DNA from: an uncultured Eubacterium sp.
GTDB taxonomy: Bacteria; Bacillota; Clostridia; Lachnospirales; Lachnospiraceae
Direction: 5' to 3'
DNA: 19,317 bases
Assembly (NCBI GenBank): GCA_900547255.1
Contig: URGC01000041.1
Span: forward strand, 1 to 19,317
Below are positions 1 through 6,412 of the stretch, piece by piece; the stretch's first letter is position 1, and every line of letters begins with the position of its first letter. A program made the position numbers and the translations under genes. The notes under the pieces were generated by a model. That model searched no databases, was not told where the DNA came from, and saw only the letters and a list, made by a program, of their open reading frames with translations.

Positions 1-248
1 TATGTAGGCACAGTAGTTGTTTGTAATAATCATAAGTATCTGATTCCATTATCACGCCGGCTAAAAGCCATTATAAACAACTGTGTATAGATGAACTTAC
101 ATGGTGTAGAAAAAATGCTGAGATAATAATTAATAAGGCTAACTGCTTATATAATTTGTGTATGGGAGATTCTAATTATAAGGGCAAGACAAGGTGCCTT
201 GATTTTGCAAAACTTGAAAAAGTATGTAGTCGATACAATAATAAATAG
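1..248 (+). pseudogene. ToxN/AbiQ-family type III toxin, degenerate fragment
   Basis: Remnant of a ToxN/AbiQ-type endoribonuclease, the toxin of type III (RNA-antitoxin) systems. Frame 1 from the window edge reads YVGTVVV then HKYLIPLS, like the beta-strand segment of ToxN that ends in 'APLTSP'; it stops at 88-90. The continuation lies in frame 3: TPAKSHYKQ directly after PLS (about 54-80), then DELTWCRKNAE, KANCLYNL and CLDFAKLEKVC, ending at the stop 246-248. The last part matches the typical ToxN C-terminus (RKN, KAN-LY, CDF-LE--C). The pattern implies a one-base loss near 52-54 and a deletion of the middle of the protein near 80-90. The true start, and any RNA-antitoxin repeats, would lie left of the window. 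Assignment is from memory of the family, without alignment; the C-terminal match is the strongest part. Confidence 0.7.
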
Positions 249-266
249 AATAGATGTATTTACATA

Positions 267-301
267 AGCCATTTGGACTAACAATCCAGATGGCTATTTT
301 T
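267..301 (+). terminator. Intrinsic terminator after the toxin remnant
   Basis: An 11-bp stem (267-277 AGCCATTTGGA against 285-295 TCCAGATGGCT, one G-T pair) with a 7-base loop is followed by ATTTTT. It sits 18 bases after the toxin remnant's stop. A second small hairpin, ACCCA-tttt-TGGGT at 302-315, follows at once. Confidence 0.75.
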
Positions 302-342
302 ACCCATTTTTGGGTGATGGATGTAGAAAAGAGGTGAGAGCA

Positions 343-606
343 TTGAAGATTAAAAAAGTGGATGACAAGCCTATGGTCATTCACACAAAGGAAAAAGCAA
401 AAGCCACAGGTGCAAAGAGTAGAAAAGCAAATGTGACAGAAGCAAAGAAGTCATACCGAAAGAGCACCCTTCATCAGGCAGGAGCGAAGGATAAAGGACT
501 TTCCAGATTCAAGCAAAATATCAGAGAGTCTAATATAAGATATGGATTAATGAAGGTCGTCATTTCTATTGATAAATGTAACTTCATTCATTATCCAATA
601 AGGTAA
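343..606 (+). pseudogene. CD1108-family mobile-element protein, N-terminal fragment
   Basis: Short basic protein beginning LKIKKVDDKPMVIHTKEKAK, which I recognise as the conserved N-terminus of CD1108-family proteins carried by Tn1549/CTn-type conjugative elements in Clostridia. The TTG at 343 is preferred because GAGGTGAG lies 4-5 bases upstream (331-338) and because family members start at this point; the frame is open back to 310. Similarity holds to about residue 66 (LSRFKQNIRESN, near base 540). It is then replaced by an unrelated tail of about 21 residues that ends at the stop 604-606. Family members are normally well over 150 residues, so this is a 3'-truncated copy, probably cut by recombination. 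The repeat array begins one base after its stop codon. The family's function is unknown, so none is proposed. Confidence 0.6.
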
Positions 607-719
607 GGTTGGAAAAGTTGCAAAAACAACAAAAAACTGGTTGGAAAAGTTGCAAAAATAACAAAAAATAGGTTGGAAAAGTTGCGAAATTAATGTATTA
701 TTAGGTTGGAAAAGTTACA
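607..719 (+). repeat. Four tandem 32-33 bp direct repeats upstream of the AAA+ ATPase
   Basis: The core GGTTGGAAAAGTTGC recurs at 607, 639 and 671, and as GGTTGGAAAAGTTAC at 704. Spacing is 32, 32 and 33 bases, close to three helical turns. Copies 1 and 2 are nearly identical over the whole unit, with an A-rich second half (AAAAACAACAAAAAACT or similar). Copy 3 drifts after the core, and copy 4 is the core only. The array fills the gap between the mobile-element fragment and the ATPase start at 747. Possible roles are an operator for several bound proteins or a repeated RNA leader; nothing in the sequence decides between them. Confidence 0.9.
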
Positions 720-746
720 TAATATATATTGGGATGGTGATATGTA

Positions 747-2093
747 ATGATAGAAAGAACAGCCAAGAATACAGTAATTAACTGGATTGAGCATGGAAAG
801 GATGCGCTTCTTATTACTGGCGCAAGGCAGATAGGAAAAACATATTTGATTCGTGAATGCCTTGAGTTAAGCAAAATTCCATATATTGAGCTGAATTTTA
901 TAGATAATCCAGAATTAGTTGATTTATTTGCTAATGCTAAAGATACTAAGGATTTAACAATGCGTTTGAGCCTGACAGGTAAAGGCAGATTGGAATCTGG
1001 AAAAACAATTATTTTTTTAGATGAGATTCAGGAGTTTAAAGAGATTGTTACAAGAATTAAGTTTCTTGTAGAAGAAGGAAGCTATAGATATATCATGAGT
1101 GGTTCTCTTTTAGGTGTAGAGCTGACAGACCTTCGCTCTGCCCCTGTAGGTTATATGTCAGTTTTTGACATGTATCCACTCAGCTTCAAGGAATTTGCGT
1201 GTGCGTTAGGTGTTGGAGATAATGTGATATCTGCACTTAAGGATAATTATGATAATAAAGTGCCAGTAGATGATTATATTCATTCCAAAATGCTTGATGT
1301 GTTTTATCTATATCTTATAATTGGCGGCATGCCAGAAGCGGTGAAAGAGTACATTGAGACTAATGATTTGAACAGAGTTGCAAAGATTCATAATAAAATA
1401 ATCAGACTATATAAGCAGGATTTTACCAAGTATGAGATTAGGTATAAGCTTAAACTTCAGGAGATATATGACATGATGCCTGGGCAGCTTGACCAGAAAA
1501 ATAAACGGTTCCAGCTTAATACATTGGGAAAAGGCATTAATTATGACCGGGTAGCTAATGATTTTTTATGGTTAAAAGATGCTGGAGTTGCAATACCTGT
1601 ATATAATGTCAGCGAACCTAAAATTCCATTGATAATTAGTGAGAATAGAAGTCTTTTCAAATTGTTTTTCTCTGATGTGGGACTTTTAACAAGCTGCTAT
1701 TCTAACCAGGTGAAAATGGCAATTCTTAACAAAGATTCTTCTATCAACAATGGGGCTTTATTTGAAAATGCAGTGGCACAGGAACTTTTAACTAAAGGCC
1801 ATAAGGAATATTATTATAACAGCAAAAAACAGGGTGAGCTTGACTTTGTTATTGAATTAAATGGTAAAGTTACACCATTGGAAGTTAAATCGGGAAAAGA
1901 TTATAAACGTCATTCAGCACTTAATAATGTCATTGGCAGTGATAATTATAATATTGAACAGGCATTTATATTATCAGATGGCAATATAGAGACAGATGGC
2001 AAAAGAATATATATACCGATATACATGATTATGTTTATGGACAATATAGAACTGGAAAATTCAATATATAGGATTGATTTAAGTGGATTATAG
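747..2093 (+). CDS. AAA+ ATPase with DUF4143 / nuclease-like C-terminal domain
   Basis: Cytoplasmic ATPase of the large 'ATP-binding protein / DUF4143' family common in anaerobes and archaea, whose cellular role is not settled. Walker A is GARQIGKT at residues 25-32, Walker B IIFLDE at 88-93, and a sensor-1-like IMSGS follows near 115-119. The middle (about 225-290) is helical and winged-helix-like, as usual in the family. The C-terminal part has E340 (LFEN), D366 (GELDF) and E379-V-K381, a pattern of the PD-(D/E)XK nuclease fold. At 448 residues it is full length for the family and shows no damage. The ATG at 747 follows GGTGA at 736-740. It sits beside mobile-element debris and a repeat array, so it is probably an accessory gene. 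Defence, toxin-like and chromosome-maintenance roles are all possible. Confidence 0.85.
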   Translation: MIERTAKNTVINWIEHGKDALLITGARQIGKTYLIRECLELSKIPYIELNFIDNPELVDLFANAKDTKDLTMRLSLTGKGRLESGKTIIFLDEIQEFKEIVTRIKFLVEEGSYRYIMSGSLLGVELTDLRSAPVGYMSVFDMYPLSFKEFACALGVGDNVISALKDNYDNKVPVDDYIHSKMLDVFYLYLIIGGMPEAVKEYIETNDLNRVAKIHNKIIRLYKQDFTKYEIRYKLKLQEIYDMMPGQLDQKNKRFQLNTLGKGINYDRVANDFLWLKDAGVAIPVYNVSEPKIPLIISENRSLFKLFFSDVGLLTSCYSNQVKMAILNKDSSINNGALFENAVAQELLTKGHKEYYYNSKKQGELDFVIELNGKVTPLEVKSGKDYKRHSALNNVIGSDNYNIEQAFILSDGNIETDGKRIYIPIYMIMFMDNIELENSIYRIDLSGL

Positions 2094-2153
2094 ATATGCA
2101 TTGGATTTGCAACGTGGATTAGTTAGATATCAGGTAAAGGAGATTACAACACT

Positions 2154-2777
2154 ATGAAAAAATATATAAGCATAATACTGGCCATGACAGCGGCTTTGAT
2201 GCTGTTAACAGGCTGTGGCAGTAAAAATACAGATGGCAATGTGGCAGCAGACACATATAACCAGCAGTATCTTACAGGAAAGATTGATGCAAAGATAGAG
2301 GTTAACAATTATGGAACAATCAGCCTCACGCTTGATGCAGATACAGCTCCAATAACAGTTACCAATTTTGTCAATCTTGCCAAATCAGGATTTTATGACG
2401 GACTCACATTTCATAGAATTATGAGTGGATTCATGATTCAGGGCGGCGACCCTGACCATGACGGAACAGGCGGTTCAGGAACCAAGATAAAAGGTGAATT
2501 TTCTAAGAATGGCGTGCAGAATAACATTTCACATAAGAGGGGAGTTATTTCGATGGCACGTTCTTCAAGCAGTTATGACAGCGCAAGCTCACAGTTTTTT
2601 ATAATGCACGCTGATAAGTCCAATCTGGACGGACAGTATGCGGCATTTGGCTATGTGACAGATGGAATGGATGTTGTTGATGCCATCTGTGCCAACGTAA
2701 AACCAACCGATAATAATGGTACAGTTCCATATGCCAACCAGCCAGTTATAAAAAGCATAACAATACTCGATAATTAA
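2154..2777 (+). CDS. Lipoprotein cyclophilin-type peptidyl-prolyl cis-trans isomerase
   Basis: Catalyses cis-trans isomerisation of X-Pro bonds, probably outside the cell, where it would help secreted proteins fold. A lysine start, a hydrophobic stretch and a lipobox LTGC (18-21) predict lipid attachment at C21. The cyclophilin domain runs from about residue 44 to 205. It has FHRI (86-89, with the catalytic arginine), FMIQGGDP (93-100), a glycine-rich segment and SSQFFI (about 145-150), all core cyclophilin motifs. The 207-residue length is normal for a single-domain bacterial lipoprotein cyclophilin. AAAGGAGA at 2136-2143 fixes the ATG at 2154. A weak promoter-like pair, TTGGAT (2101-2106) and TAGATA (2124-2129), lies just upstream. 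The amidohydrolase gene follows after 28 bases and is probably cotranscribed. Confidence 0.93.
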   Translation: MKKYISIILAMTAALMLLTGCGSKNTDGNVAADTYNQQYLTGKIDAKIEVNNYGTISLTLDADTAPITVTNFVNLAKSGFYDGLTFHRIMSGFMIQGGDPDHDGTGGSGTKIKGEFSKNGVQNNISHKRGVISMARSSSSYDSASSQFFIMHADKSNLDGQYAAFGYVTDGMDVVDAICANVKPTDNNGTVPYANQPVIKSITILDN

Positions 2778-2805
2778 AAAAATACGTAAGGAGGCAGCAG
2801 ATAAT

Positions 2806-4086
2806 ATGAGATATGCACTTGTTAATGGAATAATACTTGATGGACATATAGATATGAAGCCTGTCAGTGGCAAGGCTGTAATAATCAATGATGGAATGAT
2901 AGAAGCGATTGTGAATAATATTGATGTGCCAAAGGACATGAAAAGAATCCAGTGCAATGGCGGTTACATATGTCCCGGACTTATCAATCTTCACGTACAC
3001 CTTCCAGCGAGCGGCAAACCTAAGAAAAAGCAGTCAGATGTAAGAAAGCTTGTTAAACTGATAACAAGCAATGCGCTGACTAACAGAATTGGTGTCAAAA
3101 TGTGCGAAGGATATGCAAAGCAGGAGCTGTTAGGTGGTGTTACTACAATAAGAACAGTCGGTGGCGTGGCAGATTATGACACAATAATCCGTGATAAAGT
3201 TGCCGCTGGAAAGATTGACGGCCCAAGAGTACTTGCTTCCAATATGGCAGTTTCTGTTCCAGAGGGACACATGGCTGGTTCGCTTGCGTACGAGGCGACA
3301 AGTGTGGATGATGCAGTTATGTATGTAAGGAAAATTGCGGAAGATAAACCAGACCTTATCAAGCTTATGATAACTGGCGGTGTGCTTGATGCCAAGGTTA
3401 AGGGAGAGCCGGGAGTGCTTAAAATGCAGCCTGAATTAGTCAAGGCGGCATGTGATGAAGCGCATAAGCTTGGACTTAAAGTTGCGGCACACGTTGAGTC
3501 GACAGAAGGAGTTCTTGTAGCACTGAAAAACGGCGTCGATTCTATTGAACATGGAGCAGAACCTACAGATGAGATAATTGAGTTATTTAAGGAAAGAGGA
3601 GCTTTCCATGTATCAACAATCTCACCAGCACTGCCATATGCGCTGTTTGACAGAAGCATTTCACATGCAACAGAGGAACAGCAGTTTAATGGTAACATTG
3701 TGTTTAAGGGAATAATTGACTGCGCCAAGGCATGCCTGGAAAATGACATACCGGTAGGACTTGGAACAGATGTGGGATGTCCATATATCACACATTATGA
3801 TATGTGGAGAGAGCTGTATTATTTCGTTAAATATTGTGGCGTATCGAATGCATTTGCACTGTACTCAGCAACAAGTCTTAATGCGAAGCTTGCGGGTGTT
3901 GATGATATAACAGGCTCTATAGAAGCTGGAAAGCAGGCAGATATAATTGTGTCAGATGGCAATCCACTGGAAGATGTCAAGGCACTTAGAAATCTGTCAA
4001 TGGTTATAGCACAGGGAAAGGTACATAAGAATCCAAAGCCAAAGAAGATGCCGGAGGTAGAGAGGGAACTTGATAAGTTCTTATAG
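2806..4086 (+). CDS. Metal-dependent amidohydrolase (prolidase / imidazolonepropionase-like)
   Basis: Hydrolase of the amidohydrolase superfamily with a TIM-barrel core flanked by a small beta-domain built from both ends of the chain. The metal-ligand set is visible: H63-V-H65 after strand 1, K186 in LIKLM (candidate carboxylated lysine), H229 (AAHVES), H249 (IEHGAE) and D322 (GTD). The lysine and the HVES/IEHG signatures resemble Xaa-Pro dipeptidase-type and related binuclear members rather than true HutI. The substrate cannot be read from the sequence; peptide, N-acyl or cyclic-amide substrates all remain possible. No signal peptide is seen, so it is cytoplasmic. At 426 residues it is full length. 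AAGGAGG at 2788-2794 supports the ATG. The preceding gene is a prolyl isomerase, which makes a proline-peptide role attractive but unproven. Confidence 0.88.
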   Translation: MRYALVNGIILDGHIDMKPVSGKAVIINDGMIEAIVNNIDVPKDMKRIQCNGGYICPGLINLHVHLPASGKPKKKQSDVRKLVKLITSNALTNRIGVKMCEGYAKQELLGGVTTIRTVGGVADYDTIIRDKVAAGKIDGPRVLASNMAVSVPEGHMAGSLAYEATSVDDAVMYVRKIAEDKPDLIKLMITGGVLDAKVKGEPGVLKMQPELVKAACDEAHKLGLKVAAHVESTEGVLVALKNGVDSIEHGAEPTDEIIELFKERGAFHVSTISPALPYALFDRSISHATEEQQFNGNIVFKGIIDCAKACLENDIPVGLGTDVGCPYITHYDMWRELYYFVKYCGVSNAFALYSATSLNAKLAGVDDITGSIEAGKQADIIVSDGNPLEDVKALRNLSMVIAQGKVHKNPKPKKMPEVERELDKFL

Positions 4087-4142
4087 GCACAGGGCTTTTA
4101 TATGCGTTAAATTTTACATGAATTAATTTTAGGAGATTTGAG

Positions 4143-4907
4143 TTGAAAGATAATATGCATTGCCGGTATTGCGGAGGAAGTGTAGCACTCACTGATAAGA
4201 TATGCCCGCATTGCGGCAGGGATAATCCAATTGGACAGCAGTATCAGAAAGACACAGACAGGTATCAGGCAAAGACAGATAAAGCAGACCAGTATATCAG
4301 CGGGCAGAAGCTTAATACAGTAAAGTTTCTGGTGCGTGGAATAATCATGGCGGTATTGGTTGTTACGTTTATTTCAGGGGTGGTTTATCTGCTTTGTCAT
4401 GATTCTTATTTTGAAATCCAGAGTGATGCAGCAAAACGTGAGGATGAGGTGAAAGCTAATCTTGACGGATACTGGGAAGATGAAGATTATTACAGTTTCT
4501 TTAATTATGCTGAGAGCATTAATATAGACGGATGGGCTGATGGTCCGTTTCTTGAATACCATCCGCAGATAGAAGCAGCACAGTTATATATTTTTATCAA
4601 TAATTATGTGACAGAGTATCTGGCAGCAGATAATACATATGATAAGAACAGGACATTGTCTGGTGCGTGCAGTCTTCTTGATGAGTTTTATGACATGAAT
4701 AACCTTCATTACATATATGGAAAGCTGGCAATGGGCGCAGATTCAGACGAGAAGGTACAGTCTGTCTATGATAATATGGGGAATATATTAAAGACATATT
4801 TCTATATTAATGATGAGGAGGCACTGGCTGTAAGGAGCATGAGCAGCAGCCAGATACAGCTTGTTATTGAAGAGAGCATCGAAAGACATGATGCGTTGGG
4901 TGATTAG
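4143..4907 (+). CDS. Zinc-ribbon membrane protein with extracytoplasmic domain (first of four-gene set)
   Basis: Function unknown. The protein has a cytoplasmic zinc ribbon (C7-x2-C10, C21-x2-C24), a charged linker rich in Gln, Lys and Asp (residues 30-60), one membrane helix (about 62-84) and an acidic, Tyr-rich domain of about 170 residues predicted to lie outside. The C-terminal domain resembles that of the gene at 5226: a YWEDEDYYSFF-type opening, a mid-section LLDEFY helix and a closing VIEESIE segment match YLENGDYKAV, YLEEFY and LIERSIT. The TTG start at 4143 is chosen because AGGAGA ends 6 bases upstream (4131-4136); the next ATG (4155) is too far from it. It follows the amidohydrolase by 56 bases with no clear terminator, and the next gene starts 2 bases after its stop. 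Confidence 0.85.
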   Translation: MKDNMHCRYCGGSVALTDKICPHCGRDNPIGQQYQKDTDRYQAKTDKADQYISGQKLNTVKFLVRGIIMAVLVVTFISGVVYLLCHDSYFEIQSDAAKREDEVKANLDGYWEDEDYYSFFNYAESINIDGWADGPFLEYHPQIEAAQLYIFINNYVTEYLAADNTYDKNRTLSGACSLLDEFYDMNNLHYIYGKLAMGADSDEKVQSVYDNMGNILKTYFYINDEEALAVRSMSSSQIQLVIEESIERHDALGD

Positions 4908-4909
4908 GT

Positions 4910-5239
4910 ATGAGTGATAAAGTAAATATAATATGTCCGTCATGCGGTGCATCGTATGATCGTGAACTGACAGAGTGTCCATATTGTGGTTCAGCGAGTT
5001 TCTACGGACAGGAAAAAAGATATATGACAGGTCTTGCGGGTTTAAGACAGAGAATGTCAGAGCTTGCAGATATAAGAGCCGGACTTGTCATAAAAGAGGT
5101 TGTGAAGGTGCTGGCGATTGTGTTGATTACAGCGGCATTGATAGTGTCGGCAATTGCTTTGATAAAGGCTTATGACCATCATAATGATGTAGAACATTTT
5201 AATCAGATCAGGGAAGAGTTAATCAATGAAAGCAGATAA
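4910..5239 (+). CDS. Small zinc-ribbon single-pass membrane protein (second of four-gene set)
   Basis: A 109-residue protein of unknown function. It has an N-terminal zinc ribbon (C9-PS-C12 and C23-PY-C26), an amphipathic linker (about 38-62), one membrane helix (about 64-85) and a short charged tail of about 24 residues outside. It keeps the cytoplasmic half of the plan of the gene at 4143 but lacks the external domain. The start lies 2 bases after the previous stop and the end overlaps the next gene by 14 bases, so translation is probably coupled. Two ribbons in adjacent genes suggest a partner or partial duplicate of the first protein. The ribbon may bind nucleic acid, another protein or simply structure the N-terminus; nothing here decides. 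Confidence 0.85.
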   Translation: MSDKVNIICPSCGASYDRELTECPYCGSASFYGQEKRYMTGLAGLRQRMSELADIRAGLVIKEVVKVLAIVLITAALIVSAIALIKAYDHHNDVEHFNQIREELINESR

Positions 5240-5915
5240 AGATAACGATTATATGAGACAGCATCAAAAGAACATGAGAGATTTTGACAAGTCTTTTAAT
5301 GAGGCTGAAAAAGATGCCTATGTGCGTTCTGCCACAGATGCTGGTAAATCAAAAAAGATAGCACTTATCGCTGTGGCAGCGGCTCTTTTTATAATTGGAT
5401 TTATAGGTGCATTTATGGTAGAACCGCTTAAGCAATCTGCCGCCAAAGCGTCAATCAGTAATAACAGCCAGTCGGTTAATGATGTTATATATTCGTATCT
5501 TGAAAATGGCGATTATAAGGCGGTGTCTGATTACAGTGATTCTATAGATGCACTTGATAATGATACATTTGAAAAGCAGTATTCAGTGCTTATGGGAGCC
5601 AGATATTTTAAATGGTCTGAAGGATTTATGCATATGGATGGTGACAATGCCAATCTTAAGGAAGAGGATGTTGCCTATCTTAGCAGTTATCTTGAAGAAT
5701 TTTATTATTATACACAGATGACAGCATATAAAGATAAAAAAGTTACTATAACGGATGAGAACAGAATTTATCTTGAGCGCATGCAGAAAGATATGGGGGA
5801 ACTTCTGAAAAAGTATTATCATCTGACAGATGAAGATATTAAGAATATAAGCACATATTCAGAAGCGAGAATCAGCAAGTGTCTTATTGAGAGGAGTATT
5901 ACTGATGAAAAGTGA
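5226..5915 (+). CDS. Single-pass membrane protein, paralogue of the 4143 gene (third of four-gene set)
   Basis: A 229-residue protein of unknown function. It has a charged cytoplasmic N-terminus (1-43) without cysteines, one membrane helix (about 44-65), and an external acidic helical domain (about 80-229). The external domain lines up by eye with that of the gene at 4143: YLENGDYKAVSDYSDSI near its start, SYLEEFYYYTQ in the middle, LLKKYYHLTDEDI, then LIERSIT at the end. It therefore looks like a duplicate that lost the zinc ribbon. Its ATG overlaps the previous coding region by 14 bases, with GGGAAGAG at 5211-5218 as a weak ribosome site. Its end overlaps the next gene by 11 bases. High Asp, Glu and Tyr content suits an extracytoplasmic domain. 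Confidence 0.83.
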   Translation: MKADKDNDYMRQHQKNMRDFDKSFNEAEKDAYVRSATDAGKSKKIALIAVAAALFIIGFIGAFMVEPLKQSAAKASISNNSQSVNDVIYSYLENGDYKAVSDYSDSIDALDNDTFEKQYSVLMGARYFKWSEGFMHMDGDNANLKEEDVAYLSSYLEEFYYYTQMTAYKDKKVTITDENRIYLERMQKDMGELLKKYYHLTDEDIKNISTYSEARISKCLIERSITDEK

Positions 5916-6351
5916 TGCCAGACATAATATTGGTGGGAAAAAGACCAGAAAAAAGCTTATAATCATGGATGTTATAATTGTTATACTTGTCGTGCTCAAT
6001 GCGGCGGTTATAATCGCGGTGACAGAGGGGCACAATGACAATAACAGTTTGTGGAGCTCATACAGGCTTATGGAATGTTATAAGAATGGAGAATATGGCA
6101 AGGCAGTCAATTATACGAGCCGTAATGAATTCATACTTGATGACACGAAAAAGGCAGATGACAGTAATAAAGAGCTGTATGAGAGTATGGCTGTAGCAGA
6201 TTATTACAAAGCAAACTTCTATAGAAAGGTGTATGGGACATCCGGCAATTCATCTAAGGCAGACAGCATGGCACAACTGTCAGATGATGCGGCAGGGCGC
6301 ATGGGTTCGCTTGCGCCTCTTAAGAAAAGAATTGATAATATGATTAAATAA
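5905..6351 (+). CDS. Small single-pass membrane protein (fourth of four-gene set)
   Basis: A 148-residue protein of unknown function. It has a basic N-terminus (1-17), one membrane helix (about 18-40), then a short external domain that opens with YKNGEYGKAVNYTSRNEF. That opening resembles YLENGDYKAVSDYSDSI of the preceding gene, so it is probably a shortened member of the same family. The ATG at 5905 is chosen because GAGAGGAG lies 8 bases upstream (5889-5896); a TTG at 5887 is in frame but has no ribosome site. It overlaps the previous gene by 11 bases. The weak hairpin at 6357-6375 comes right after its stop. Confidence 0.8.
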   Translation: MKSDARHNIGGKKTRKKLIIMDVIIVILVVLNAAVIIAVTEGHNDNNSLWSSYRLMECYKNGEYGKAVNYTSRNEFILDDTKKADDSNKELYESMAVADYYKANFYRKVYGTSGNSSKADSMAQLSDDAAGRMGSLAPLKKRIDNMIK

Positions 6352-6356
6352 TGTTA

Positions 6357-6375
6357 AAATCACCGATAGTGATTT
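6357..6375 (+). terminator. Short hairpin between the four-gene set and aroC
   Basis: A perfect 7-bp stem AAATCAC-cgata-GTGATTT lies 6 bases after the stop at 6351. The T run is only three bases, so it may be a weak terminator or a binding site rather than an efficient stop. Confidence 0.35.
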
Positions 6376-6412
6376 GGCAAAATGTATTATTAGATGGAAA
6401 GGTTGGTACGAT

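Noticed and set aside
569..597. Promoter TTGATA-17-TATCCA for the ATPase gene
   Set aside because: The -10 box matches only three of six consensus bases, so it is too weak to list as a feature.
607..719. Possible CRISPR array
   Set aside because: The units are contiguous 32-33 base tandem copies with no 30-40 base unique spacers, and no cas gene is present.
4087..4142. Terminator or promoter between the amidohydrolase and the zinc-ribbon set
   Set aside because: Only AT-rich, weakly self-complementary sequence is present; no convincing stem with a T run and no good -35/-10 pair.
6374..6412. Longer aroC start at the upstream TTG
   Set aside because: It would overlap the intergenic hairpin, lacks a ribosome site, and adds residues not present in chorismate synthases.
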